Assembly: GCF_014197055.1 (NCBI RefSeq)
Contig: NZ_JACIEW010000006.1
Coordinates: 62,001-126,000, forward strand
DNA length: 64,000 nt
Source: Devosia subaequoris
GTDB taxonomy: Bacteria; Pseudomonadota; Alphaproteobacteria; Rhizobiales; Devosiaceae
Reading direction: 5' to 3'
In this document: one piece after another, positions 19,591 through 27,581 of the stretch
Numbering within the stretch: position 1 is the first letter of the stretch
How the letters are laid out: each line of letters opens with the position of its first letter
Notes under the pieces: generated by a model
Told to the model about the DNA's origin: nothing
The model's input: only the letters and a program-made list of their open reading frames with translations
The model's database searches: none
Made by a program: the position numbers and the translations under genes

Positions 19591-20355
19591 CTATTTCGCC
19601 TGCATGCGCAGTGCGCCGTCGAGCCGCACCACTTCGCCATTGAGGTAATCATTGCCCACCATGGCCATGACCAGATCGGCAAACTCGCTGGGCTTGCCAA
19701 GGCGCGGCGGATTGGGAATGGCCGCGGCCAGACCGTCCTGGGTCTCGGGTGGGAGGCCTTCGAGCAGTGGCGTGAGGAACAGGCCCGGCGCGATGGCGAG
19801 GACACGGATGCCAAAGCGGGCAAATTCGCGCGCCGCCGGCAAAGTCAGTGAAACGATACCGCCCTTGGAGGCGGCATAGGCCGCCTGACCGATCTGGCCT
19901 TCATAGGCGGCGACCGAGGCGGTGGAGATGACCACGCCGCGCTGACCATTTTCGTCCGGCTCGGCCAGCGACATGGCATGGGCGCAGAGCCGCATCATGT
20001 TGAAGCTGCCGACCAGATTGACATTGATGACGCGGGAAAAGGCGTCGAGCGGCATCGGTCCATCACGACCGACGATGCGGGCCGCCGTACCGATGCCAGC
20101 GCAATTGACCAGCACCGAGGGCGTGCCGAGCGCGCCAATGGCAGCATTGACAGCTGCTTCGGCGCTGGCGGCGTCCGATACATCCACGGCAAAGAATTGC
20201 CCGCCAAGGTCGTCGGCAATCGCCCGACCCTTGTCCGCATCGCGGTCGAAAATGCCGACAATTGCTCCGGAAGACGCCAAGGCTCGCGCGGTCGCGGCGC
20301 CAAGGCCGGAGGCGCCGCCCGTAACGAAGGCTTTTCTGCCCGAAACGTCCATCAC
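19591..20355 (-). CDS. Short-chain dehydrogenase, 3-hydroxyacyl-CoA dehydrogenase type II-like
   Basis: A 254-residue SDR with cofactor motif TGGASGLGAATA, NCAGIG, and the catalytic Ser and YAASK. The overall pattern, including the EFARFGIRVLAIAPG and LNGEVVRLDGALRM ends, is that of type II 3-hydroxyacyl-CoA dehydrogenases. It would oxidise the beta-hydroxy-phenylpropionyl-CoA to the beta-keto form. It overlaps the thiolase gene by 4 bases. Confidence 0.85.
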   Translation of the reverse strand: MMDVSGRKAFVTGGASGLGAATARALASSGAIVGIFDRDADKGRAIADDLGGQFFAVDVSDAASAEAAVNAAIGALGTPSVLVNCAGIGTAARIVGRDGPMPLDAFSRVINVNLVGSFNMMRLCAHAMSLAEPDENGQRGVVISTASVAAYEGQIGQAAYAASKGGIVSLTLPAAREFARFGIRVLAIAPGLFLTPLLEGLPPETQDGLAAAIPNPPRLGKPSEFADLVMAMVGNDYLNGEVVRLDGALRMQAK

Positions 20356-21593
20356 GCGGCCTCCGGATTCTCGATAAGGAGCGCAATGCCCTGCCCGCCG
20401 CCAATACAGGCCGAGGCAATGCCGTAGCGGGAATTGGAGCGCTTGAGCTCAAGCGCCAGGGTCAGCCCGAGGCGAATGCCGGTGACGCCCAGCGGGTGTC
20501 CAATGGCAATGGCGCCGCCATTGACGTTGAGCTTGTCTTCATCGAGTCCCAGTTCATCGACACAGGCCAGGATCTGGGCGCCGAAGGCTTCATTGATTTC
20601 CACCCGGTCGATCTGGTCGAGCGTCATGCCCGCCACTTCGAGAACGGCGCGAATGGCCGGGGCGGGGCCGATGCCCATGATCTGGGGCGGCACGCCGACA
20701 GCAGCGCTGGCGAGAATGCGGGCCAGCGGCGTGTGACCATTGGCTTTTGCATAGGCACCCGAGGCCACCAGCACGGCGCCGGCCCCATCGACAATGGCAG
20801 AGGAATTGCCGCCGGTCTGCACGCCGCCGAATGCGGGACGCAGCCTGGACAACACTTCGTAGGGCGAGGGACGAATATGGGAGTCGGTGTCGACGCTCTC
20901 CACTCCGCGCGGCAGCTTGATGCCGCGCTTGTCGAGCGTCTCGATTTCGAAGACCTCGCTGGTCACCGCCACGATTTCCTCGGCCAGAATGCCGGCGTCG
21001 CGCGCGACAATTGCCCGGTTGAAGCTGCGCTCGGCAAAGCGGTCCACCCGTTCGCGGGGGATATTATACTGCTTGGCAAGATTTTCGGCCGTGTCGCCCA
21101 TATTGACGCAACCGGCAGGATCGTAGAGCGCTTCCCAGAGGAAGTCCTTGAACTCCACCTGCCCCATGGCAAAGCCATTGCGGTGGGTATAGGCGGCGAT
21201 GGGATTGCGGCTCATGCTTTCGCAGCCCGCACCCAGCGCCAGATCGACACGGCCCAGAGACACCGAGTCAGCAGCCTGGGCGATGACCTCGATACCCGTG
21301 CCGCAGATGCGCTGCACCAGATGGGCCGGAGCCTCGATGGGCGCACCGGCATAAAGTCCGATATGGCGCGGGGTGACATAGGCGTCGAACGAGGCCTGGG
21401 CCATCGAACCGGCAATGGTATGGCCGATATCGGCGGCTTTCACACCGGTCTTCTCGATGGCGGCGCGCGCCGCCTTGATGCCCAGATCAATCGGGGAAAT
21501 CGCGCTGAGGGCACCGCGATAATCGACAAAAGGGGTGCGGGCGCCACCGAGCAGGTAGGCGTCGTCGAAAGTGAGGCGAAGGCCTTTGCTCAT
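20352..21593 (-). CDS. Thiolase family protein (beta-ketoacyl-CoA thiolase)
   Basis: A 413-residue thiolase with the nucleophilic Cys in QRICGTGIEV, the His in NGGAIAIGHPLG and the second Cys in SACIGGGQG. It differs from the PcaF in this window and sits three bases after the CoA-ligase gene, so it probably cleaves the 3-oxo-3-arylpropionyl-CoA to aryl-CoA and acetyl-CoA. Specificity is inferred from context. Confidence 0.87.
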   Translation of the reverse strand: MSKGLRLTFDDAYLLGGARTPFVDYRGALSAISPIDLGIKAARAAIEKTGVKAADIGHTIAGSMAQASFDAYVTPRHIGLYAGAPIEAPAHLVQRICGTGIEVIAQAADSVSLGRVDLALGAGCESMSRNPIAAYTHRNGFAMGQVEFKDFLWEALYDPAGCVNMGDTAENLAKQYNIPRERVDRFAERSFNRAIVARDAGILAEEIVAVTSEVFEIETLDKRGIKLPRGVESVDTDSHIRPSPYEVLSRLRPAFGGVQTGGNSSAIVDGAGAVLVASGAYAKANGHTPLARILASAAVGVPPQIMGIGPAPAIRAVLEVAGMTLDQIDRVEINEAFGAQILACVDELGLDEDKLNVNGGAIAIGHPLGVTGIRLGLTLALELKRSNSRYGIASACIGGGQGIALLIENPEAA

Positions 21594-21596
21594 ATC

Positions 21597-23456
21597 TCAG
21601 GCGCCTTTCCGGGAAAGCACGAAAATGTCGGGGCCGGGCGTGTCGGCATAAAGGGTTTCGACCAGCGCGGCGCGATGGGTGCGCACGGCCCGCTGATTGA
21701 TCGAGCCCTTGTCTGTCACCTCGCCCTTATCGATGTCAGGCGCATCTGCCATCAGCAGGGCCCGCGCAACATGGTTGGAGCTGCCGGTAGATTGCCGGGC
21801 CAGGGCCGCCAGGCTATCGGCAAATTTCTCCCGCACCGCAGGATGCGCGAGAATGACCGGCGCTTCGGCCTCAGCCGGCAGACCGGCATGGCGCGCACAG
21901 GCGGCCAGATCGGGGAAGATCATGGCGCCGATGAAATTGCGGTCGAGCCCGGTGACCACCACGTCGCGGATCAATGGCGCGCAGGCAGCAATGACGGCGC
22001 CACGCACGGCGGCGAAGTTGACCCAGGTGCCGGTCGAAAGCTTGAAATCCTCGGTGACGCGCCCGTCGAACACAAAGCCCCTGGTGAGATCCTCGCGATC
22101 AGCGAAGCGTACGGCGTCGCCGATCTTGTAGAAACCTTCTTCGTCGAAAGCTTCGGCGGTCTTTGCTTCGTCTCGCCAGTAGCCTGGGGTGACGTTGGGG
22201 CCTTTGAGGCGCAGCTCGGTCTTGTCGCCATTGGGCACCAGCTTGATGGTCATGCCCGCGGCCGGCAAGCCGATATGGCCGGCCTGTTCCACGGCCCAGG
22301 TGGTGGTGAAAGCAAAGGGCGCCGTTTCGGTCGATCCATAGCCGGTGATAATCATCACCCGCTCGCCGGTTTCGGCGCGGGCGGCGCGATCCAGCCCGTC
22401 AAAGACGTGCTGGCTGAGCCCGGCGCCGGCATATTGCAGCAGCTTCAAGCGCGCAAAGAGGTTGCGCCGCGCTTCGGGGTGCTCATCGAATGCCGCGACC
22501 AGGAATTCATAGGCCTTGGGCACATTGGTGAACAGGGTCGGCTGAACAGTCTTCAAATTTTCCAGCGTGCGACCAAAGCGCGCCGGGGTCGGTTGGCCAT
22601 CATCGATATAAAAGGTGCCGCCATTATAGATGGCGATGCCGGTATTGTGGCTGCCGCCGGCAACGTGGTTCCAGGGCATCCAATCGAGCAAGACCGGCGG
22701 CTCGTCCTGTACAAAGGCGAGCGCCTGGCGGATCATTTGCTGGTTGCAGGCCATCATGCGGTTGGTGGTGATGACGCCCTTGGGCAGGCCGGTGGAGCCG
22801 GAGGTGAACAGAACCTTGGCCACCGTATCGGGCGTGATGGCGTCATGCGCCTGCTGCACGGCCGGCGTGACCGGGGTTTGCAGCAGTTCGTCAAACACGC
22901 TGACGGCACGGCCGCTGATGGGATTTGAGCGCACGATCAGCGGCACATCGGCACCGAACACGGCGTCGATGGCGGGGGCGAATTTTTCGCCATCGCTGGC
23001 ATAGATCATGCCGGGGGTGAGGAGCCCCGCAATGTGACGCAGCTTGCCGAAATCGGTGGAGATCAGCGAGTAGGCCGGCGAGATGGGCGCATAGGGAATG
23101 CCAACCCAGATGGCCGCCATGCCGAGCAGGAAATGCTCGATCTCATTGCCCGAAATGATCATCAATGGACGTTCAGGAGACAGACCCGCGTCGAGCAGGG
23201 CCTGGGCGAGCGGCGGAATGCGCTCCAGCACCTGGGCGAAGCTCAGCTTGCGCCAGCCTTCACCCTGCCGGTCGGCGATCAGAATGGCATCTGGCGTGCG
23301 GGCAGCCCAGTCCTCGAGCGCATCAACGATGGCGCGCGGATAGGGGCCGAGTTCCTCAACCGAGCGAATGATGCTTGTGCCATCGGCGCGACGCTCTTCA
23401 CGCGCAGCCATATTGCCCAGCCGCACGGGGCGGATTGGGGTCGTCCTATATTCCAT
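21597..23456 (-). CDS. Feruloyl/p-coumaroyl-CoA synthetase-like AMP-binding enzyme
   Basis: About 619 residues of the adenylate-forming family. The P-loop is VLFTSGSTGLPKGV, the A5 motif is GYGSTETAP, and there is DWMPWNHVAGG and a C-terminal GEVTDKGSINQ, as in feruloyl-CoA synthases. It would activate a hydroxycinnamate with CoA and ATP. The ATG at 23456 follows GAGGAG; an in-frame GTG at 23471 overlaps that site and is less likely. It is the first gene of the operon. Confidence 0.87.
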   Translation of the reverse strand: MEYRTTPIRPVRLGNMAAREERRADGTSIIRSVEELGPYPRAIVDALEDWAARTPDAILIADRQGEGWRKLSFAQVLERIPPLAQALLDAGLSPERPLMIISGNEIEHFLLGMAAIWVGIPYAPISPAYSLISTDFGKLRHIAGLLTPGMIYASDGEKFAPAIDAVFGADVPLIVRSNPISGRAVSVFDELLQTPVTPAVQQAHDAITPDTVAKVLFTSGSTGLPKGVITTNRMMACNQQMIRQALAFVQDEPPVLLDWMPWNHVAGGSHNTGIAIYNGGTFYIDDGQPTPARFGRTLENLKTVQPTLFTNVPKAYEFLVAAFDEHPEARRNLFARLKLLQYAGAGLSQHVFDGLDRAARAETGERVMIITGYGSTETAPFAFTTTWAVEQAGHIGLPAAGMTIKLVPNGDKTELRLKGPNVTPGYWRDEAKTAEAFDEEGFYKIGDAVRFADREDLTRGFVFDGRVTEDFKLSTGTWVNFAAVRGAVIAACAPLIRDVVVTGLDRNFIGAMIFPDLAACARHAGLPAEAEAPVILAHPAVREKFADSLAALARQSTGSSNHVARALLMADAPDIDKGEVTDKGSINQRAVRTHRAALVETLYADTPGPDIFVLSRKGA

Positions 23457-23478
23457 GAGCATTCTCCTCACGGATATT

Positions 23479-23493
23479 GTTATGACTCATAAC
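23479..23493. promoter_or_regulatory. Candidate MarR operator upstream of the CoA-ligase operon
   Basis: GTTATGACTCATAAC is a perfect palindrome (6-base arms, 3-base centre) lying 23 bases upstream of the CoA-ligase start. Size and position suit a MarR-family repressor, and the only nearby MarR gene is at the other end of the operon. The rest of the gap to 23739 shows nothing recognisable. Confidence 0.55.
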
Positions 23494-23739
23494 TATTGTT
23501 TTGGCAAGGGACCAAGTGCCGATCCTAGCCCAAAGTCAGCCCTGCAGAGGTGCCCCGACCGCCGGGAGCCGTCTCGCATGTGTCGAGGGGAGCGCCGCCA
23601 GCCGCGCCGCCTCCTCGGGTAGCTCGACATCGATTAGTAGCCCATCGGGCACGGCGATGCGCAGGGACCAGCGGCGTTATGTCAAGATCGGCGCGCGATG
23701 AAGACCTCTCAGCCGTCGCCCTCAACTCGCCAGTTTGAG

Positions 23740-25074
23740 CTATTGCTCGTGGAAGGCACGCGCCATGGAGTCGGTCACCGGCTTGATCAGATAGTCAAGA
23801 AAGGTCCGCTCGCGCGTCCGCACCAGCACTTCTGCCGGCATGCCCGGGGTGGGCGAAAAGCCGGGAACGCGTCCGAGCTGGTCAGGTGAAATGGTTATGC
23901 GCGCCAGATAGACGTCCCGCTGGGTGCCCTCGACCCCGGCGATGGTATCGGCGGAAATATATTGCACCTTGCCTTCGAGCACAGGCGTGGTGCGCTGATT
24001 GAGAGCCGTCAGCCGGATGTTGGCCGCCTGACCCTCCTTGACCTCATCGATCTGCATGCGCGGGACCTGGACCTCGACAATCAGAGGAACGCCCGCCGGC
24101 AGGATCTCGAAGATCGGCAGACCGCTTTCCACCACACCGCCAGTGGTGTGGTAGTACATGCGCACTATGGTGCCAGCGACCGGGGAAGAAATGGTCGTGC
24201 GGTTGAGGATGTTCTGCGCCTGCAGGGTCTGTTCGCGTAGCGCCTCGAGTTCGGCTTCCACTGTCTGCATCTCATCGAGCGCGGCTTGACGGACCGCGTC
24301 GCGCGCCTGAACGATCTCACCGGTGTATTTCTCGATCTGGGTATAGGTCTCCTGCACTTCGGACTCGAGCCGCGAGATATCACCCTCGGCATCGAGCACT
24401 GACCGCTCGACGGCGCGCACGGAGGATTGTGCCACCACGCCCTTTCCGAACAGTTCCAGCATCGCCAGATGGTCCTCGCGCAGCAGCGCCAATTGATTTT
24501 GCATGGATTCGATCTGCGCCTGGCGACCGCTGATGCGGAAGCGCAGAGCCGCCAGGTTCTGCTCGATCAGTTGCAGTTCGTTGTTGAGCTTTTCGCGCCC
24601 GGCGATGAAATTGGTGCGCTGGCCTTCAACCACCGCGGCAATGTCGGGATTGCCCATATGATCCTGGACGGACTCGGGGGGCACGTATTCGTCCAGTTCC
24701 AGGGCTTCGGCATTGAGCCGGGCGCGAATGGCCTCGAGCCGGATGACACGCAATTGCAATTGCTTGGATGTCGCGTTCGCCGAGGTCTCGTCGAGCAGCA
24801 GCAAGCTTTGCCCGGCAATCACCTTGTCGCCTTCGCGCACCAGCAAGTCCTTGATGATGCCGCCTTCAAGGTGCTGGACGATCTTGTTTTCGCCAGTCGC
24901 GACAAAGCTGCCCTGAGCGATGACCGCGGCCGAGAGTGGCGCGGTTGCCGACCATGTTCCGAAGCCGCCAAAGGCCAGCACCACCAGCAATGCACCGATC
25001 CAGACCGGTGCGCGGATCGAGCGCGGCACACCGCTATACCATTCCAGGTTCTGTAATTCCCCTACGGCCGACAT
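23740..25074 (-). CDS. Type I secretion membrane-fusion protein (HlyD family)
   Basis: A 444-residue adaptor with a short cytoplasmic start, one membrane segment at about residues 22-45, a lipoyl-like half (GSFVATGENKIVQHLEGGIIKD), long coiled-coil helices at about 120-280 and a C-terminal beta domain. It links the inner-membrane ABC exporter to a TolC-type channel, which is not encoded in this window. It starts three bases after the exporter gene stop and is the last gene of the secretion operon. Confidence 0.92.
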   Translation of the reverse strand: MSAVGELQNLEWYSGVPRSIRAPVWIGALLVVLAFGGFGTWSATAPLSAAVIAQGSFVATGENKIVQHLEGGIIKDLLVREGDKVIAGQSLLLLDETSANATSKQLQLRVIRLEAIRARLNAEALELDEYVPPESVQDHMGNPDIAAVVEGQRTNFIAGREKLNNELQLIEQNLAALRFRISGRQAQIESMQNQLALLREDHLAMLELFGKGVVAQSSVRAVERSVLDAEGDISRLESEVQETYTQIEKYTGEIVQARDAVRQAALDEMQTVEAELEALREQTLQAQNILNRTTISSPVAGTIVRMYYHTTGGVVESGLPIFEILPAGVPLIVEVQVPRMQIDEVKEGQAANIRLTALNQRTTPVLEGKVQYISADTIAGVEGTQRDVYLARITISPDQLGRVPGFSPTPGMPAEVLVRTRERTFLDYLIKPVTDSMARAFHEQ

Positions 25075-25077
25075 GGT

Positions 25078-27561
25078 CTAGTTCTCCCCCGAGGGCTTGG
25101 TCTCGTTGATAGCCGTGGGACTGTTCCCGGACTTGCCGGTCAGGGCCGCCATGACCTCGGACCGCGTGCCGAACATGGAGACCGAGCCATTGTTGAGCAC
25201 CAGTATCTTGTCCACCACATTGAGCAGGGCCGGCCGCTGGGTGATGGTCACGACGGTAATCTTCTGCTTGCGGGCATGTTCGAGCGCCTTGGCCAGCGCG
25301 GTCTCGCCCTGCGAGTCCAGGTTGGAATTCGGCTCGTCCAGCACCACCAGCTTGGGATTGCCAAAAAAGGCACGTGCCAGCGCGACGCGCTGCTTCTGCC
25401 CACCCGACAATGGTGCACCATCGCCGGCGACGAAGGTTTCGTAGCCCTGCGACAGGCCCGCGATCAGCTCATGCACATCGGCCAGGACGGCAGCATCGAA
25501 AATGTCCTTGTCGCTGACATCCTCGCGCATGCGGGCGATATTGGCCTTGATGGTGCCCGGGAAGAGTTGCACGTCCTGCGGGAGATAGCCGATGCTTTCG
25601 CCGAACTGACGCTGGTCCCAATTGCGCAGATCCATCAGATCAAGCCGCACCGAACCGGAGGTGGGCAAGATTGAGCCGACCAGCATCTTGCCCAGTGTCG
25701 TCTTGCCGGCGCCCGAATTGCCGATCACAGCCAGCGACTCGCCGGGCTGCAAGGAGAAGGAAATGCCGTTGAGCAACACCTTCTTGTTGGGTGGCGGCAC
25801 GAAGAGCAGGCGCTCGACATCGAGCCGCCCTTTTGGCTCGGGCAGCAGCAGGCGTTCGAAATTGAACGGGCTGGAGTGGAGCAGCCCCTTGATGCGCCCG
25901 AACGAGGCGCGGAACTGGGAAAAGCCGTTCCAGCCTTCGATCGTGCCTTCGATAGGGGTAAGGGCGCGGGCGGCGATGATCGAGCCGGCGATGACCATGC
26001 CACCGGTAATTTCGCCCTGGATAGCCAAAAAGGCACCCCAGCCGAGCATGGCCACCTGGGTGAGCAGTCGCACGCCCTTGGAAATACTCGACATGATGAT
26101 GTTGCGATCCTGGGCGCGCACCTGCGCCTGTAGCGAGGCTGCTGTGTCGCGCCCCCAGATGCGCACCACCTCGGGAATCATCGCCAGCGCGTTGATGATC
26201 TGGGAATTGCGCGACATGGAATCGAGATGCAGGGCGGCACGGCTCAACAGATTATTGGCGTCGGTGAAAGGACGCGCGGTCATGCGCTGGTTGATCATGG
26301 CGATGATCAGCAGGCAGATCGATGCACCCACCACAATCAGGCCGAGCTGAGGGTGGATCAGAAATACCGCCAGCACGAAGAGCGGCGCCATGGGAGCATC
26401 GAGGAAGGACAGCAGGGTTCCAGAAACGATAAAGCTGCGCAGTTGCTGGAGATCGCCCAGGACCTGATAGTCGCGCCCATTGCTGTGCAATGAGGCGCGT
26501 GCCGCAGCGCTGAGAATGGGAGACCCCAGCTGCACGGCAATCTCGACGGCGGTGCGCATGAGGATAAAGCGGCGGACCGCATCGAGAATGGCTTGGAGCA
26601 CCACGGCGCCAACCACGGCGGCGGTCAGCATGACCAGCGTGTCCATCGAGCGGCTGGTCAGCACGCGGTCAGAGATCTGAAACAGGTAGATCGGAATGGC
26701 CAGCACCAGAATATTGATGAAGACCGTAAAGCCCATGACGATGCCGAGATTGGTCCGCACCACGGCCATGCCATTGGCCAGGCTCTGGGTGAAATTGGGC
26801 TGGGCGGCGCGTTTGTGAAAGCCCGCGCCGCCGCCGCCCCTGCCCCCTCCATTCCCCGAACCGTTCGAGCCCTTGCCGCCGCCATCGCCAGAGGAGGTCT
26901 TGCTGGTCGATTTGAGTGGCCCGCGGTCACCCTCCACGATGGGTGGAATGCGGGTTTCAGGCTTGTCCGGGTCCGGGGTTCGGAAGTCGCGTTGTGGCCA
27001 TTCCGCACGGGCCTGGTCTGCCTGCGCGGGCTGTGGTTCATCCTGCAGCGGCGCGGATTCGGGGCTGGGCGCGGTCTGGCGCGCCTCACGCGCGGGCGCT
27101 GGTTCTGGAGCCGCCTGTCGCGCCTGTGGGGTAGGTTCGTTAACAGGCTCCGCCCTCGCCTCGGCCTGCGCCGGTGCCTGCGGAGCGGAACTGGCCGTGG
27201 GTTCAGATTTCGCTTCCGCCTGCTTCGGCGCCGGCGGCACATTGGCGTTCTGGATGGGCCGCTCCGAGCTCCCGGCAGGCGCAGTCTGGCGCTCCTCGGG
27301 CCGGGGGCGCAGGACAGAACGTGGTGGTGGGGCGTTCTTCAAGCCCCTGGCGGATGGCGATTCCACCGCGCGTTGCGCAGTATTGTCTTCACCGGCCTGG
27401 GATGGCGGCGCATGGCCGCGGGCCAGTTCATCGAGCTCGGCGGCCGCCAGGTGGATATCATCCATGATTTGATCCATCCGATCGGACCGGACCTTGTTGG
27501 CGTGGCGTAGTTGACGGCCCAGCGCCTGTTGGTCGGTGCGGCTCAGGTGCTCAAAAGTCAT
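25078..27561 (-). CDS. Type I secretion ABC exporter with long disordered N-terminal extension
   Basis: An 827-residue transporter. Residues about 268-560 form the membrane domain and the last 260 the ATPase, with Walker A GNSGAGKTT (about 615), signature LSGGQKQR and Walker B LVVLDEP, as in PrtD-type exporters. The first 250 residues are unusual: a short helical start (to about 50), a Pro/Ala/Glu-rich stretch to about 210 and a Gly/Ser-rich run at 222-247. There is no C39 peptidase motif. The neighbouring repeat-protein genes are the likely substrates. Confidence 0.92.
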   Translation of the reverse strand: MTFEHLSRTDQQALGRQLRHANKVRSDRMDQIMDDIHLAAAELDELARGHAPPSQAGEDNTAQRAVESPSARGLKNAPPPRSVLRPRPEERQTAPAGSSERPIQNANVPPAPKQAEAKSEPTASSAPQAPAQAEARAEPVNEPTPQARQAAPEPAPAREARQTAPSPESAPLQDEPQPAQADQARAEWPQRDFRTPDPDKPETRIPPIVEGDRGPLKSTSKTSSGDGGGKGSNGSGNGGGRGGGGAGFHKRAAQPNFTQSLANGMAVVRTNLGIVMGFTVFINILVLAIPIYLFQISDRVLTSRSMDTLVMLTAAVVGAVVLQAILDAVRRFILMRTAVEIAVQLGSPILSAAARASLHSNGRDYQVLGDLQQLRSFIVSGTLLSFLDAPMAPLFVLAVFLIHPQLGLIVVGASICLLIIAMINQRMTARPFTDANNLLSRAALHLDSMSRNSQIINALAMIPEVVRIWGRDTAASLQAQVRAQDRNIIMSSISKGVRLLTQVAMLGWGAFLAIQGEITGGMVIAGSIIAARALTPIEGTIEGWNGFSQFRASFGRIKGLLHSSPFNFERLLLPEPKGRLDVERLLFVPPPNKKVLLNGISFSLQPGESLAVIGNSGAGKTTLGKMLVGSILPTSGSVRLDLMDLRNWDQRQFGESIGYLPQDVQLFPGTIKANIARMREDVSDKDIFDAAVLADVHELIAGLSQGYETFVAGDGAPLSGGQKQRVALARAFFGNPKLVVLDEPNSNLDSQGETALAKALEHARKQKITVVTITQRPALLNVVDKILVLNNGSVSMFGTRSEVMAALTGKSGNSPTAINETKPSGEN

Positions 27562-27581
27562 GTGCTCTATCCGGAACTGAA

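Noticed and set aside
20496..22928. 810-codon open frame on the plus strand
   Set aside because: It is antisense to the thiolase and CoA-ligase genes, which have full domain motifs and operon overlaps. Its Gly/His/Arg-rich composition is typical of a shadow frame in GC-rich DNA.
23501..23738. Short open frames between hlyD and the CoA-ligase gene
   Set aside because: Overlapping frames on both strands without ribosome binding sites or protein character.
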